From Thiobacillus sp. (GTDB lineage: Bacteria > Pseudomonadota > Gammaproteobacteria > Burkholderiales > Thiobacillaceae), in contig DONB01000222.1 of assembly GCA_003510325.1 (NCBI GenBank), positions 9,992 through 16,613 of the forward strand: DNA of 6,622 nucleotides, in the 5' to 3' direction. The first letter of the stretch is position 1. Every line of letters starts with the position of its first letter. The position numbers were made by a program, and so were the translations under genes. Positions 1-6,622 of the stretch are shown piece after piece. A model generated the notes under the pieces. The model was given only the letters and a program-made list of their open reading frames with translations, made no database searches and was not told the DNA's origin.

Positions 1-320
1 GGGAAGCGCGCGGCGGCGGCCACGGTGCGGCGGGCACGCGCCTCGCGCAGTCTCGCCTGGGCGGTACGCAGATCGGGGCTGGCCTGCAGCGCTTCGGCGA
101 CCAGCTGGGACAGCAGCGGATCGTTCAGGCCTTGCCACCACTGGCTGAGATCGCCGGTCTCAGCGGCATATGTCACCGGGCGTGCGGTCGCATCGACCTG
201 CTTCCAGCCGTCCGGCACATCTGGCGCAGCCAGGGTGTAATCGGGGCCGACTGCAACGCATCCTGCGAGGCCAAGACCGGCGAGGATGAGCAACAAGGGC
301 GTAAAGAGGGGAAGGTTCAT
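1..320 (-). CDS. RND efflux system outer-membrane lipoprotein, NodT family (partial, N-terminal part)
   Basis: Reading the minus strand from an ATG at 320-318, the frame stays open to the left edge, giving 106 residues of a protein that continues outside the window. Residues 1-20 are a lipoprotein signal peptide: a hydrophobic LLLILAGLGLAG run ending in the lipobox LAG-C, with the lipidated cysteine at residue 21. Residue 22 is Val rather than Asp, so Lol sorting to the outer membrane is expected. It is followed by VGPDY, the hallmark start of mature NodT/OprM-type outer membrane factors, then QWWQGLNDPLLSQLVAEAL and SPDLRTAQARLREARARR, the first helical segment of the outer-membrane-efflux domain. 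The family forms the TolC-like trimeric exit duct of tripartite RND or MFS pumps for drugs, solvents or metals. The substrate cannot be told from this piece. No clear Shine-Dalgarno precedes the ATG, but the signal peptide fixes the start. Partner pump genes would lie to the left or elsewhere. Confidence 0.92.
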   Translation of the reverse strand, partial: MNLPLFTPLLLILAGLGLAGCVAVGPDYTLAAPDVPDGWKQVDATARPVTYAAETGDLSQWWQGLNDPLLSQLVAEALQASPDLRTAQARLREARARRTVAAAARF

Positions 321-343
321 GGAAGGATGGGGTAATTCCGGAA

Positions 344-349
344 ATTGTA
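344..349 (-). promoter_or_regulatory. Candidate -10 element for the outer-membrane lipoprotein gene
   Basis: On the minus strand these bases read TACAAT, five of six matches to the sigma-70 -10 consensus, 24 bp upstream of the lipoprotein ATG. No good -35 box lies 16-18 bp upstream; a TCGACA at 373-378 is too far away (23-bp spacer). It is a weak prediction from base pattern only. Confidence 0.25.
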
Positions 350-508
350 TGCTGGCTTCGTGCGCGGGATTGTGTCGATTTGTTACCGGATTGCATCAAA
401 CGGCCGAACGACCCCGGGCACGCAGCGGTAATGCTACCCCACCGTTCTGACTGCGAAATCCGCCATGCATTCTGCTGGCGGCCAAAAAAGCGAGTCCACG
501 TGCCCTGA

Positions 509-518
509 CTTCATGAAG
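509..518. promoter_or_regulatory. 10-bp perfect palindrome in the divergent intergenic region
   Basis: CTTCATGAAG is a perfect 10-bp palindrome, 66 bp upstream of the ATG at 575 and about 20 bp upstream of a candidate -10 (539-544). Its position could suit a dimeric regulator acting near a -35 region. Its length is modest and it may be chance. The rest of the 321-574 gap shows nothing else that I can assign. Confidence 0.25.
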
Positions 519-538
519 CCGGGTGAAATCGAAGCTGG

Positions 539-544
539 CATAAT
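539..544 (+). promoter_or_regulatory. Candidate -10 element for the FGE-like gene
   Basis: CATAAT matches five of six -10 consensus bases. It lies 30 bp before the ATG at 575 and only 9 bp before the alternative TTG at 554. If it is used, transcription would begin near 551, leaving a short leader for the ATG and almost none for the TTG. This mildly favours the ATG. There is no recognisable -35 at standard spacing. Confidence 0.25.
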
Positions 545-574
545 CAGAATTCCTTGCCCGATGCCGCGCTCACC

Positions 575-1447
<873 letters not shown>

Positions 1448-1470
1448 ACACCGCTGCGCCCGACGAGCCG

Positions 1471-1505
1471 ATTTTGCCGGGGTGGATCAAGATTCTCTGC
1501 AAAAT
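1471..1505. repeat. Short inverted repeat upstream of the cyclase gene
   Basis: ATTTTGC at 1471-1477 is perfectly complementary to GCAAAAT at 1499-1505, with a 21-base loop between. It lies in the 89-bp gap between the FGE-like gene and the cyclase, about 30 bp before the cyclase start. It could be an operator for a dimeric regulator or a weak hairpin. It lacks a GC-rich stem followed by a U-tract, so it is not a standard terminator. Confidence 0.35.
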
Positions 1506-1524
1506 ACCCGATGAGTGACTGGTT

Positions 1525-1528
1525 AGGA
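1525..1528 (+). promoter_or_regulatory. Ribosome-binding site deciding the cyclase start
   Basis: AGGA lies eight bases before the ATG at 1537 but only two before the ATG at 1531. Normal spacing therefore favours 1537 (MSDLPVE...) over 1531 (MTMSDLPVE...). Confidence 0.55.
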
Positions 1529-1536
1529 ACATGACC

Positions 1537-2421
1537 ATGTCCGACCTGCCTGTCGAAACCGATTTTTTCATCGCCGAGCTCGACGCCGCCGTCGAAGCGC
1601 ACATGAACTTGACGCGTCGAATCGTCCGCTGCGCCGTGCTGCGGTCGACGCCCGGCGAGGATGTGCTCGACCCGCTGGCGCACACCCTGTGCCATTTCGG
1701 CGCCTGGTTCCTGAACAACCGGGCGCAATTCAAGGCGCTCGAGCCTGAAGCGACAGAGCGTGTGGAGGCGGTGCATCAGGCCATGCACGATGCCATCCGC
1801 ACCATTTGCAGCGACGTCCTGGCAGGCCGCACCGGCCGCAGCGAGGATCTCGACAAGTTCGAGGCCTCGCAGGCCGAGCTGATCAGCCTGCTGGCCAGCT
1901 TCAAGACGCTGATCCTGTCGAACGCGGTGCGCATCGATCCGCTGACCGGACTGCCCCTGCGCTACAACGTCGAGAACGACTTCGCCCTGTACCAGAAGGA
2001 AGCCCGCCGCAATCGCAGCCTGCTGTATGTGGTGATGATCGACGTGGATCATTTCAAGCCGATCAACGACACCTACGGGCATCAGGTGGGCGACCTGGTG
2101 TTGCGCCACGTCGCCAATACGCTGAAGCAGGGCTTGCGCGGCGACGAGCCGCTGTATCGGTTCGGGGGAGAGGAATTTCTCTGGCTGCTGAAATGCAAGT
2201 CCGCCGAAGAGGCCCGGAAATCCGCACGCCGCATTCTGGCGTCCGTCGGCACCACCCCGGTGCCGATCGACGACGACGAAACCCTGCGGCTGACCATCAC
2301 CATGGGACTGGCGCTGGCCGGCGAGAGGGAAGACCTGTCGAGCGCCATCAACAGCGCCGACATGGCGCTGTACGAAGGCAAGCAAAGCGGGCGCAACCGC
2401 TACGTCATCGCCGAGCCCTGA
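1537..2421 (+). CDS. Diguanylate cyclase with N-terminal zinc-binding CZB domain (DgcZ/YdeH-like)
   Basis: 294 residues, CZB-GGDEF, no membrane segment, so cytoplasmic. It makes cyclic di-GMP from two GTP. The N-terminal CZB domain (about 10-120) has the four zinc ligands: His22 (EAHMN), Cys52 (TLCHFGAW), His80 and His84 (VHQAMH). These sit almost exactly as in E. coli DgcZ (His22, Cys52, His79, His83), where zinc inhibits the cyclase. The GGDEF domain starts at DPLTGLP (134-140). It contains MIDVDHFKPINDTYGH with the metal-binding Asp169, the active-site motif RFGGEEF (GGEEF at 210-214) and the C-terminal MALYEGKQSGRNR signature, again very close to DgcZ. All catalytic residues are present, so an active enzyme is expected. 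The I-site position carries RGDE (201-204), that is RxxE instead of RxxD. In E. coli the homologue controls poly-GlcNAc exopolysaccharide; the target here is unknown. It lies 89 bp behind the FGE-like gene with its own ribosome-binding site, and converges on the next gene with a 21-bp gap and no visible terminator. Start 1537 was chosen from that site; 1531 is possible. Confidence 0.95.
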   Translation: MSDLPVETDFFIAELDAAVEAHMNLTRRIVRCAVLRSTPGEDVLDPLAHTLCHFGAWFLNNRAQFKALEPEATERVEAVHQAMHDAIRTICSDVLAGRTGRSEDLDKFEASQAELISLLASFKTLILSNAVRIDPLTGLPLRYNVENDFALYQKEARRNRSLLYVVMIDVDHFKPINDTYGHQVGDLVLRHVANTLKQGLRGDEPLYRFGGEEFLWLLKCKSAEEARKSARRILASVGTTPVPIDDDETLRLTITMGLALAGEREDLSSAINSADMALYEGKQSGRNRYVIAEP

Positions 2422-2442
2422 GGCACTTCACTGCACCCTGCT

Positions 2443-3408
2443 TCAGAGCGCCAGTTCTTCCTTCGACTGCAGGATCGCCTGCGCCAGACGCAAACCGCTT
2501 TCCCACGCGCGTTCGACACCGACCCCGGCGATGCCGTCGCCGATCAGCGCGACCCGATTCTCGCGGTCGCCGACCCAGAAACCGCCGACCGGGTTTTCCG
2601 GACGCGCATAGCGCCACAAGTGAGACGCCTCGATCTCCACCGGCCACGGCAGCCCCAGCAGGCCCATCAGCGCCGAAGCTGCACGGTTGCTGGCTTCCAT
2701 CTCGGAGGCTTCGAGATAGGTTTCGCTGAATTCGTGCGTGGCATAGACCGACCACAGGCCGGGCCCGCCGGATGGCTGACGCACCGCGAGATTCAGCAGG
2801 TGGTCGTCGAACTTGATGACGTCGGCCGCCGGACCGCCATCCCAGCGCATCAGGAAGGACCAGATCGGGCGGTAGCGCACCTCGGCCAGGCGCTCACGCA
2901 GCAGCGGCAGTGCGTCGAGCATGGGAATGGCCTGCGGCGCCGGCACGCTGCAGATCACGCAGTCGAAATCACCCAGTTCGCGGCCGTCGTCCAGCACCAG
3001 GGTGCGCGGCTTCAAGGCGGCGACGCGGTGGCCGGTGTGCAGGCGCGCGCTGCCGAGGAGCTTCCGCACCAGTTGCGAGGGCTCGATGGTCGGGCAGTAG
3101 TGATTCTGCAGTTGCGCCTCGGCCCATGAAATGGTGGCACGGCCCTGCCAGATGTTGCCGCGCACCGCCGACACCCAGCCCTGGCGCACCCAGTCGCGCA
3201 ACTGGCTGCGGAAGGGATCGCGCTTGGCCGAAACGAAGGGCGTGCCGAGCGTGGCCCAGCCCTGCTCGAAACGGCGGGTCGACAGGCGTCCGCCCGCGCC
3301 GCGCGCCTTGTCGAACACGTCCACCTCCCATCCCGCCGCGGCGAGCGTGCCTGCGCAACTGGCGCCGGCGATGCCCGCGCCTACGATCCCTGCCCTGAGT
3401 TTTGTCAT
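2443..3408 (-). CDS. Renalase-like FAD-dependent oxidoreductase
   Basis: 321 residues, close to the usual length of bacterial renalases. The N-terminus is a Rossmann FAD-binding fold: GIVGAGIAGAS (GxGxxG at 10-15), Asp33 at the end of the second strand (VFDKARG) for the ribose, and the GG motif GGRLSTRR (39-46). The C-terminus has the second FAD contact, VALIGDGIAGVGVERAWESG (about 287-306). This is the layout of the renalase/COG3380 group of the amine-oxidase-like flavoproteins. Bacterial renalases are known to oxidise isomeric dihydro-NAD(P) forms; whether this one does is inferred from family only. The block after the GG motif, usually close to DxGAQYFTARD in this group, reads TLGTPFVSAKRDPF, so it is a divergent member. 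No signal peptide, probably cytoplasmic. A purine-rich AAGGTAGGGA just before ATG 3408 supports the start. It lies 124 bp downstream of the GNAT gene on the same strand, so it may be the operon's last gene or have its own promoter. Confidence 0.85.
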   Translation of the reverse strand: MTKLRAGIVGAGIAGASCAGTLAAAGWEVDVFDKARGAGGRLSTRRFEQGWATLGTPFVSAKRDPFRSQLRDWVRQGWVSAVRGNIWQGRATISWAEAQLQNHYCPTIEPSQLVRKLLGSARLHTGHRVAALKPRTLVLDDGRELGDFDCVICSVPAPQAIPMLDALPLLRERLAEVRYRPIWSFLMRWDGGPAADVIKFDDHLLNLAVRQPSGGPGLWSVYATHEFSETYLEASEMEASNRAASALMGLLGLPWPVEIEASHLWRYARPENPVGGFWVGDRENRVALIGDGIAGVGVERAWESGLRLAQAILQSKEELAL

Positions 3409-3450
3409 ACGTCCCTACCTTGTGTCTGTCGATGAAACGGCGTGCGTCGT

Positions 3451-3523
3451 TGCATCGCCCGATACAGCCCAACTCTATCAGCAAATTCTTAATTGCCGAT
3501 ACAAAGACCCTGCTTCGCCCGAT
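3451..3523. repeat. Pair of 13-bp imperfect direct repeats in the intergenic region before the renalase-like gene
   Basis: TGCATCGCCCGAT (3451-3463) and TGCTTCGCCCGAT (3511-3523) match at 12 of 13 bases and start exactly 60 bp apart. In addition, CCGATACA occurs at 3459-3466 and again at 3496-3503. Between them lies an AT-rich patch (about 3477-3495) unlike the GC-rich surroundings. This could be the control region of the minus-strand renalase-like gene (spaced operator copies around a promoter) or a degenerate duplication. I see no clear -35/-10 pair and no terminator for the upstream GNAT gene. Confidence 0.4.
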
Positions 3524-3532
3524 GGCGTTGCG

Positions 3533-3967
3533 TCAGGCGAACGTCCTGTGCATGGCGACGTGCGGAATGCCGGCCTCTTCGTAGGCGGGTCCGTCGGCGA
3601 CGAAGCCCGCTCGCGAATAAAAGGCGGCGGCGTGGATCTGCGCGCTGAGCCGCAGCGTCGCATGGCCGCGCGCACGGGCGGCGGACATCGCCGCGTCCAG
3701 CAGCGCCCGGCCGACACCGTGCCCGCGCCAGGCCGGCAGCACCGCCATGCGGCCGATATGGCCGTCGGGCAGCAGGCGGGCGCAACCGATCGGCGTGCCG
3801 TCCTTCGCCAGCACAAGGAAATGCACCGAGACCGCATCGTGCTCGTCCCATTCCATCGCCTCGGGCACGCCCTGCTCGTCGATGAACACCGCGCGCCGCA
3901 CCGCCGCGAGGCGCGCGGCGTCGCGCGCCCAGTCGGTCTCGACGAGGCTGTATGCCCGCTCAGGCAT
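3533..3967 (-). CDS. GNAT family N-acetyltransferase
   Basis: 144 residues forming a single GNAT domain. It transfers an acetyl group from acetyl-CoA to an amine; the substrate is unknown. The N-terminal block VRRAVFIDEQGVPEAMEWDEHD (about 23-44) is typical of the ElaA/YjcF-like subgroup. Then come GCARLLPDGHIGRMAVLP and the acetyl-CoA pyrophosphate loop RGHGVG (81-86, the RxxGxG motif), followed by AFYSRAGF (115-122), whose Tyr117 is the usual candidate general acid. The C-terminal YEEAGIPHVAMHR block (129-141) is also typical of the subgroup. Cytoplasmic. The ATG at 3967 overlaps the 3' end of the upstream MFS gene by 8 bp and has no Shine-Dalgarno, so translation probably depends on coupling to the MFS gene. 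Confidence 0.93.
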   Translation of the reverse strand: MPERAYSLVETDWARDAARLAAVRRAVFIDEQGVPEAMEWDEHDAVSVHFLVLAKDGTPIGCARLLPDGHIGRMAVLPAWRGHGVGRALLDAAMSAARARGHATLRLSAQIHAAAFYSRAGFVADGPAYEEAGIPHVAMHRTFA

Positions 3968-5270
3968 GCGCGAAGCGGCGTGCCGCGCGATGGCCGCGTG
4001 GCGCCTGCACGCCGCGCAGCGCCCACAGCCCGAGGACGAAATAGCTGCCAGTGATCAGCAGGGACTGGCGATGGTCGCCCTGGGTGATCCAGCTGGCCGC
4101 GCCGTAGGTCAGCGGTCCGAGGATGGACGCCAGCTTCACCGCCAGCCCCCACAGTCCGAAGAACTCGGCCTGCTGGGCCGGCGGCGCGAGCAGGCCGACC
4201 ATCGCGCGGCCCGCCGACTGCGACGCGCCCATGCACAGTCCGGCCAGGTTGGCGGCGATCCAGAACATGCGCTCGTCGGGCGCCGCCCATGCCAGCAGCA
4301 CCATCGCAATCCAGCCGACGAGCGTCAGCGCAATCGACCGTACATGACCGATGCGGTCCTGCACGTGACCGAATGCGAAAGCGCCGAGTGCCGCGGTGAT
4401 ATTGACCACCAGCACCAGCTGGATCGTCTGCCGGGTATCGAAACGGAACACCTCGCTGGCGTAGATTGCCGCCAGCGTGATGACCGCCTGGATGCCGGCC
4501 TGGTAGAGCACGGTACAGACCAGAAATCGCTTCAGATCGGGCAGACGCTCAAGATGGCCCAGCGTATGGCGCACCTGTGCCCACGCGCTTTTCGAAGTAC
4601 GACCGGGCTGCGGCACGGCACGTTCGCGCAGCATCAGGAGCGTCGGCAGGCTCGCCAGCAGAAAGATCCCGGCAGTTAGGAGCATCGCCACCGGCACGAA
4701 GTCGGCGGCGCCCTGCCCTGCGTCCTGCGTCCAGCTGATGTATGCCAGGCTGGCACCGAGCGACACCAGCCCGCCGATGTAGCCCAGCGCCCAGCCCCAG
4801 CCCGATACGCGGCCGAGCGCACGCGGCCGCGCGAGTTCGGGGAGAAACGCAGCAATCAGGTTTTCCCCGGTGCCGAAGAAATAGTTGGAGAGCACAAGCG
4901 CCGCGATCGCCAGCAGCAGCGCGCCTGGCGCAGCGAAATAGAGTGCCGCGGTGAAGCCGACGCAGCCCAGCGTGGTCAGCCACAGCAGGCGCTTCTTGCT
5001 GGCGTGGGTGTCGGCCCAGGCGCCGATCAGCGGTGCCGTCAGCATCACCAGCGCGTAGGACACCGAGAGCGCCAGCGTCCATGCGAAGGTCGCCCACGGC
5101 GCGTTGCCGGCGACGACCCCGACGAAGTAGGCGCTGAACACCGCGGTGATGACGACGGTGGTGTAGCCCGAATTGGCGAAGTCGTACATCGCCCACGCCC
5201 ACAGCTCACGCTTGCGCACGCCCGGCTGCAGCAGGCCTGCCCTGATCCGGGCCGAAGGACGGCCGTCCAT
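3960..5270 (-). CDS. Major facilitator superfamily transporter, UMF1/Atg22-like
   Basis: 436 residues with about twelve hydrophobic segments, an inner-membrane transporter of usual family length. Diagnostic features are RKRELWAWAMYDFANSGY (19-36) just before and into the first helix, a motif-A-like loop GAWADTHASKKR (83-94) between helices 2 and 3, and FGTGENLIAAFLPELA (132-147). Together these mark the UMF1 (Atg22-like) group. Yeast Atg22 exports amino acids from the vacuole; bacterial members are mostly uncharacterised, so the substrate is open. The second half contains VLYQAGIQAVITLAAIYA and NLAGLCMGASQSAGRAMVG, in keeping with helices 7-10. I chose ATG 5270 because it overlaps the stop of the ABC gene by one base (TGATG) and precedes the conserved N-terminal motif directly. 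A GTG at 5309 would add 13 residues and extend 40 bp into the ABC gene, and is less likely. Confidence 0.93.
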   Translation of the reverse strand: MDGRPSARIRAGLLQPGVRKRELWAWAMYDFANSGYTTVVITAVFSAYFVGVVAGNAPWATFAWTLALSVSYALVMLTAPLIGAWADTHASKKRLLWLTTLGCVGFTAALYFAAPGALLLAIAALVLSNYFFGTGENLIAAFLPELARPRALGRVSGWGWALGYIGGLVSLGASLAYISWTQDAGQGAADFVPVAMLLTAGIFLLASLPTLLMLRERAVPQPGRTSKSAWAQVRHTLGHLERLPDLKRFLVCTVLYQAGIQAVITLAAIYASEVFRFDTRQTIQLVLVVNITAALGAFAFGHVQDRIGHVRSIALTLVGWIAMVLLAWAAPDERMFWIAANLAGLCMGASQSAGRAMVGLLAPPAQQAEFFGLWGLAVKLASILGPLTYGAASWITQGDHRQSLLITGSYFVLGLWALRGVQAPRGHRAARRFAHA

Positions 5271-6622
5271 CAGGCGGTCTCGTCCTCGGCCTGCTGCTGC
5301 AATGCCCACATGTGGGCGTACACGCCATTCTGGGCCAGCAGCTCAGGGTGACGGCCGCGCTCGACGATGCGGCCGCCTTCCATGACCAGGATCTCGTCGG
5401 CCTCGACCACGGTGGAAAGACGGTGCGCGATGATGAGGCTGGTACGGCTCTTGGCGATTTCAAGCAGCTCGGCCTGGATGGCCTTTTCGGTCTTGGTGTC
5501 GAGCGCCGAGGTGGCCTCGTCGAGAATGAGGATGGCCGGATTCTTCAGCAGCGTGCGTGCAATCGCGACGCGCTGTTTTTCGCCACCCGACAGTTTCAAC
5601 CCGCGTTCGCCCACCACCGTATCCCAGCCCTGCGGCAGGGTTTCGATGAAATGCAGGATGTGCGCGGCGCGTGCCGCCTCGATCACTTCTCCCCGCGTCG
5701 CGTCCGGACGACCGTAGGCGATGTTGTAGTAGATGCTGTCATTGAACAGCACGGTGTCCTGCGGCACCACGCCGATGGCGGCACGCAGGGAATCCTGGGT
5801 GACGTGGCGGATGTCCTGACCGTCGACGCGGATGCTGCCGGCGCCGACGTCGTAGAAGCGGAACAGCAGCCGCGCCAGCGTCGACTTGCCGGCGCCGCTC
5901 GAACCCACTGCCGCCACCGTCCTGCCGGCCGGGATGGTGAAGCTGACGTCGTGCAGGATGGGGCGATCGGGGTTGTAAGCAAAGCTCACGTGCTCGAACT
6001 TCACTGCGCCGGCCACCACGTCGAGCTCGCGCGCGTCGGGCTTGTCCTCGACTTCGCGCGGCCGCTGCATCAGCGCGAACATGCGTTCGACGTCGGTGAT
6101 CGATTCCTTGATCTGGCGGTACATCACGCCGAGAAAGCTCAGCGGCTGGAACATCTGCAGCAGGAAGGCGTTGACCATCACCAGGTCGCCCAGCGTCAGC
6201 GTGCCGTCGACCACGCCGGCGGCGGCGCGCAGCACCATCAGGGTCACGCCGATGGCGATGACGCCGGCCTGGGCGGCGTTCAGCATCCCCAACGAGCGCT
6301 GCGACTTCAGCGCCATGTCCTCCCATTCGATGAGGCTCTTGTCGTAGCGCTGCGCTTCGTACTTCTCGTTGCCGAAGTACTTTACCGTCTCGTAGTTCAA
6401 CAGGCTGTCAATGGCGCGGCCGTAGGCTTCGGAGTCGAGCGTGTTGGCGCGGCGCACGAACTGGGTGCGCCACTCGGTGATGGTGACGGTGAATCCGATG
6501 TAGGCCGCCAGCGTGACCAGCGTCAGCACGCCGAACACCCAGTCGAGCTTGACGAACAGGATGCCCGCGACCATCAGGATTTCCAGCACCGTCGGCGTAA
6601 TGCGAAACAGCAGGTAGCCGAC
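5270..6622 (-). CDS. Atm1/HMT1-type ABC exporter, fused permease and ATPase (partial, N-terminus missing)
   Basis: 450 residues are visible and the frame is open to the right edge; family members are about 600 residues, so roughly the first quarter lies outside. Numbering from the GTG at 6589, residues 1-170 are the later part of the six-helix membrane domain. This part contains LLNYETVKYFGNEKYEAQRYD (63-83) and SLGMLNAAQ (99-107), typical of the Atm1/ABCB7/HMT1 group; the LNxxQ residues correspond to glutathione contacts described for Atm1 structures. The ATPase domain (about 190-435) is complete: Walker A GSSGAGKS (229-236), Q-loop Gln277, signature LSGGEKQ (333-339), Walker B ILILDE (353-358), D-loop SALD and H-loop His389. 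It should act as a homodimer in the inner membrane. Family members export glutathione-linked sulfur or metal compounds; the bacterial role is often heavy-metal tolerance. It is the first visible gene of the minus-strand operon with MFS and GNAT. Confidence 0.95.
   Translation of the reverse strand, partial: VGYLLFRITPTVLEILMVAGILFVKLDWVFGVLTLVTLAAYIGFTVTITEWRTQFVRRANTLDSEAYGRAIDSLLNYETVKYFGNEKYEAQRYDKSLIEWEDMALKSQRSLGMLNAAQAGVIAIGVTLMVLRAAAGVVDGTLTLGDLVMVNAFLLQMFQPLSFLGVMYRQIKESITDVERMFALMQRPREVEDKPDARELDVVAGAVKFEHVSFAYNPDRPILHDVSFTIPAGRTVAAVGSSGAGKSTLARLLFRFYDVGAGSIRVDGQDIRHVTQDSLRAAIGVVPQDTVLFNDSIYYNIAYGRPDATRGEVIEAARAAHILHFIETLPQGWDTVVGERGLKLSGGEKQRVAIARTLLKNPAILILDEATSALDTKTEKAIQAELLEIAKSRTSLIIAHRLSTVVEADEILVMEGGRIVERGRHPELLAQNGVYAHMWALQQQAEDETA

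Noticed and set aside
1474..1505. Possible sigma-54 or sigma-70 promoter before the cyclase
   Set aside because: The GG-to-GC spacing is 14 bases rather than 10 for sigma-54, and the TTGCCG/CAAAAT pair has a 20-base spacer, too long for sigma-70.
2422..2442. Possible bidirectional terminator between the convergent cyclase and renalase-like genes
   Set aside because: The 21-bp gap shows no GC-rich hairpin followed by a T-tract on either strand.
3131..4679. Two long plus-strand open frames opposite the renalase-like, GNAT and MFS genes
   Set aside because: Both run across boundaries of genes with clear motifs on the minus strand and encode no recognisable protein.
5270..5309. Upstream GTG start for the MFS gene
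   Set aside because: It would extend 40 bp into the ABC gene; the ATG at 5270 gives a classic TGATG junction and keeps the full conserved N-terminus.

Overview
This 6.6-kb window is GC-rich and densely coded, with strong third-position G/C bias. It looks like the chromosome of a proteobacterium. The domain set (NodT-type outer-membrane lipoprotein, a DgcZ-like CZB-GGDEF cyclase, a renalase-like flavoprotein, an Atm1-type ABC exporter) and the protein style suggest a betaproteobacterium, for example of the Rhodocyclales or Thiobacillus type. That placement is inference; no rRNA or other phylogenetic marker is present.

Layout from left to right. (1) Positions 1-320, minus strand: the N-terminal part of an RND-type outer-membrane efflux lipoprotein, cut by the left edge. 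(2) A 254-bp divergent intergenic region. (3) 575-1447, plus strand: a formylglycine-generating-enzyme superfamily (SUMF1/EgtB/PvdO fold) protein that lacks the first of the two catalytic cysteines of true FGE. (4) 1537-2421, plus strand: a diguanylate cyclase with an N-terminal zinc-binding CZB domain, very similar in plan to E. coli DgcZ (YdeH). (5) 2443-3408, minus strand, converging on the cyclase with a 21-bp gap: a renalase-like FAD oxidoreductase. (6) 3533-3967, minus: a GNAT acetyltransferase. (7) 3960-5270, minus: a UMF1/Atg22-type major facilitator. (8) 5270-6622, minus, cut by the right edge: an Atm1/HMT1-type ABC exporter with fused permease and ATPase.

The minus-strand genes 8, 7 and 6 are tightly packed. 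The ABC stop and the MFS start share one base (TGATG), and MFS and GNAT overlap by 8 bp, so they are almost certainly one translationally coupled operon. The renalase-like gene follows after a 124-bp gap and may be its last member or have its own promoter. The operon combines two membrane transporters with an acetyltransferase and possibly a flavoprotein; a shared substrate is not evident. The plus-strand pair (FGE-like, then cyclase) is separated by 89 bp, and the cyclase has its own ribosome-binding site.

I see no rRNA, tRNA, CRISPR array, insertion sequence, integrase, attachment site or phage gene, and no convincing intrinsic terminator. The window is mostly ordinary core-type gene content. 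The observations most worth checking are the cysteine-deficient FGE-like protein of unknown function, the zinc-sensing cyclase next to it, and the small repeats in the intergenic spaces.
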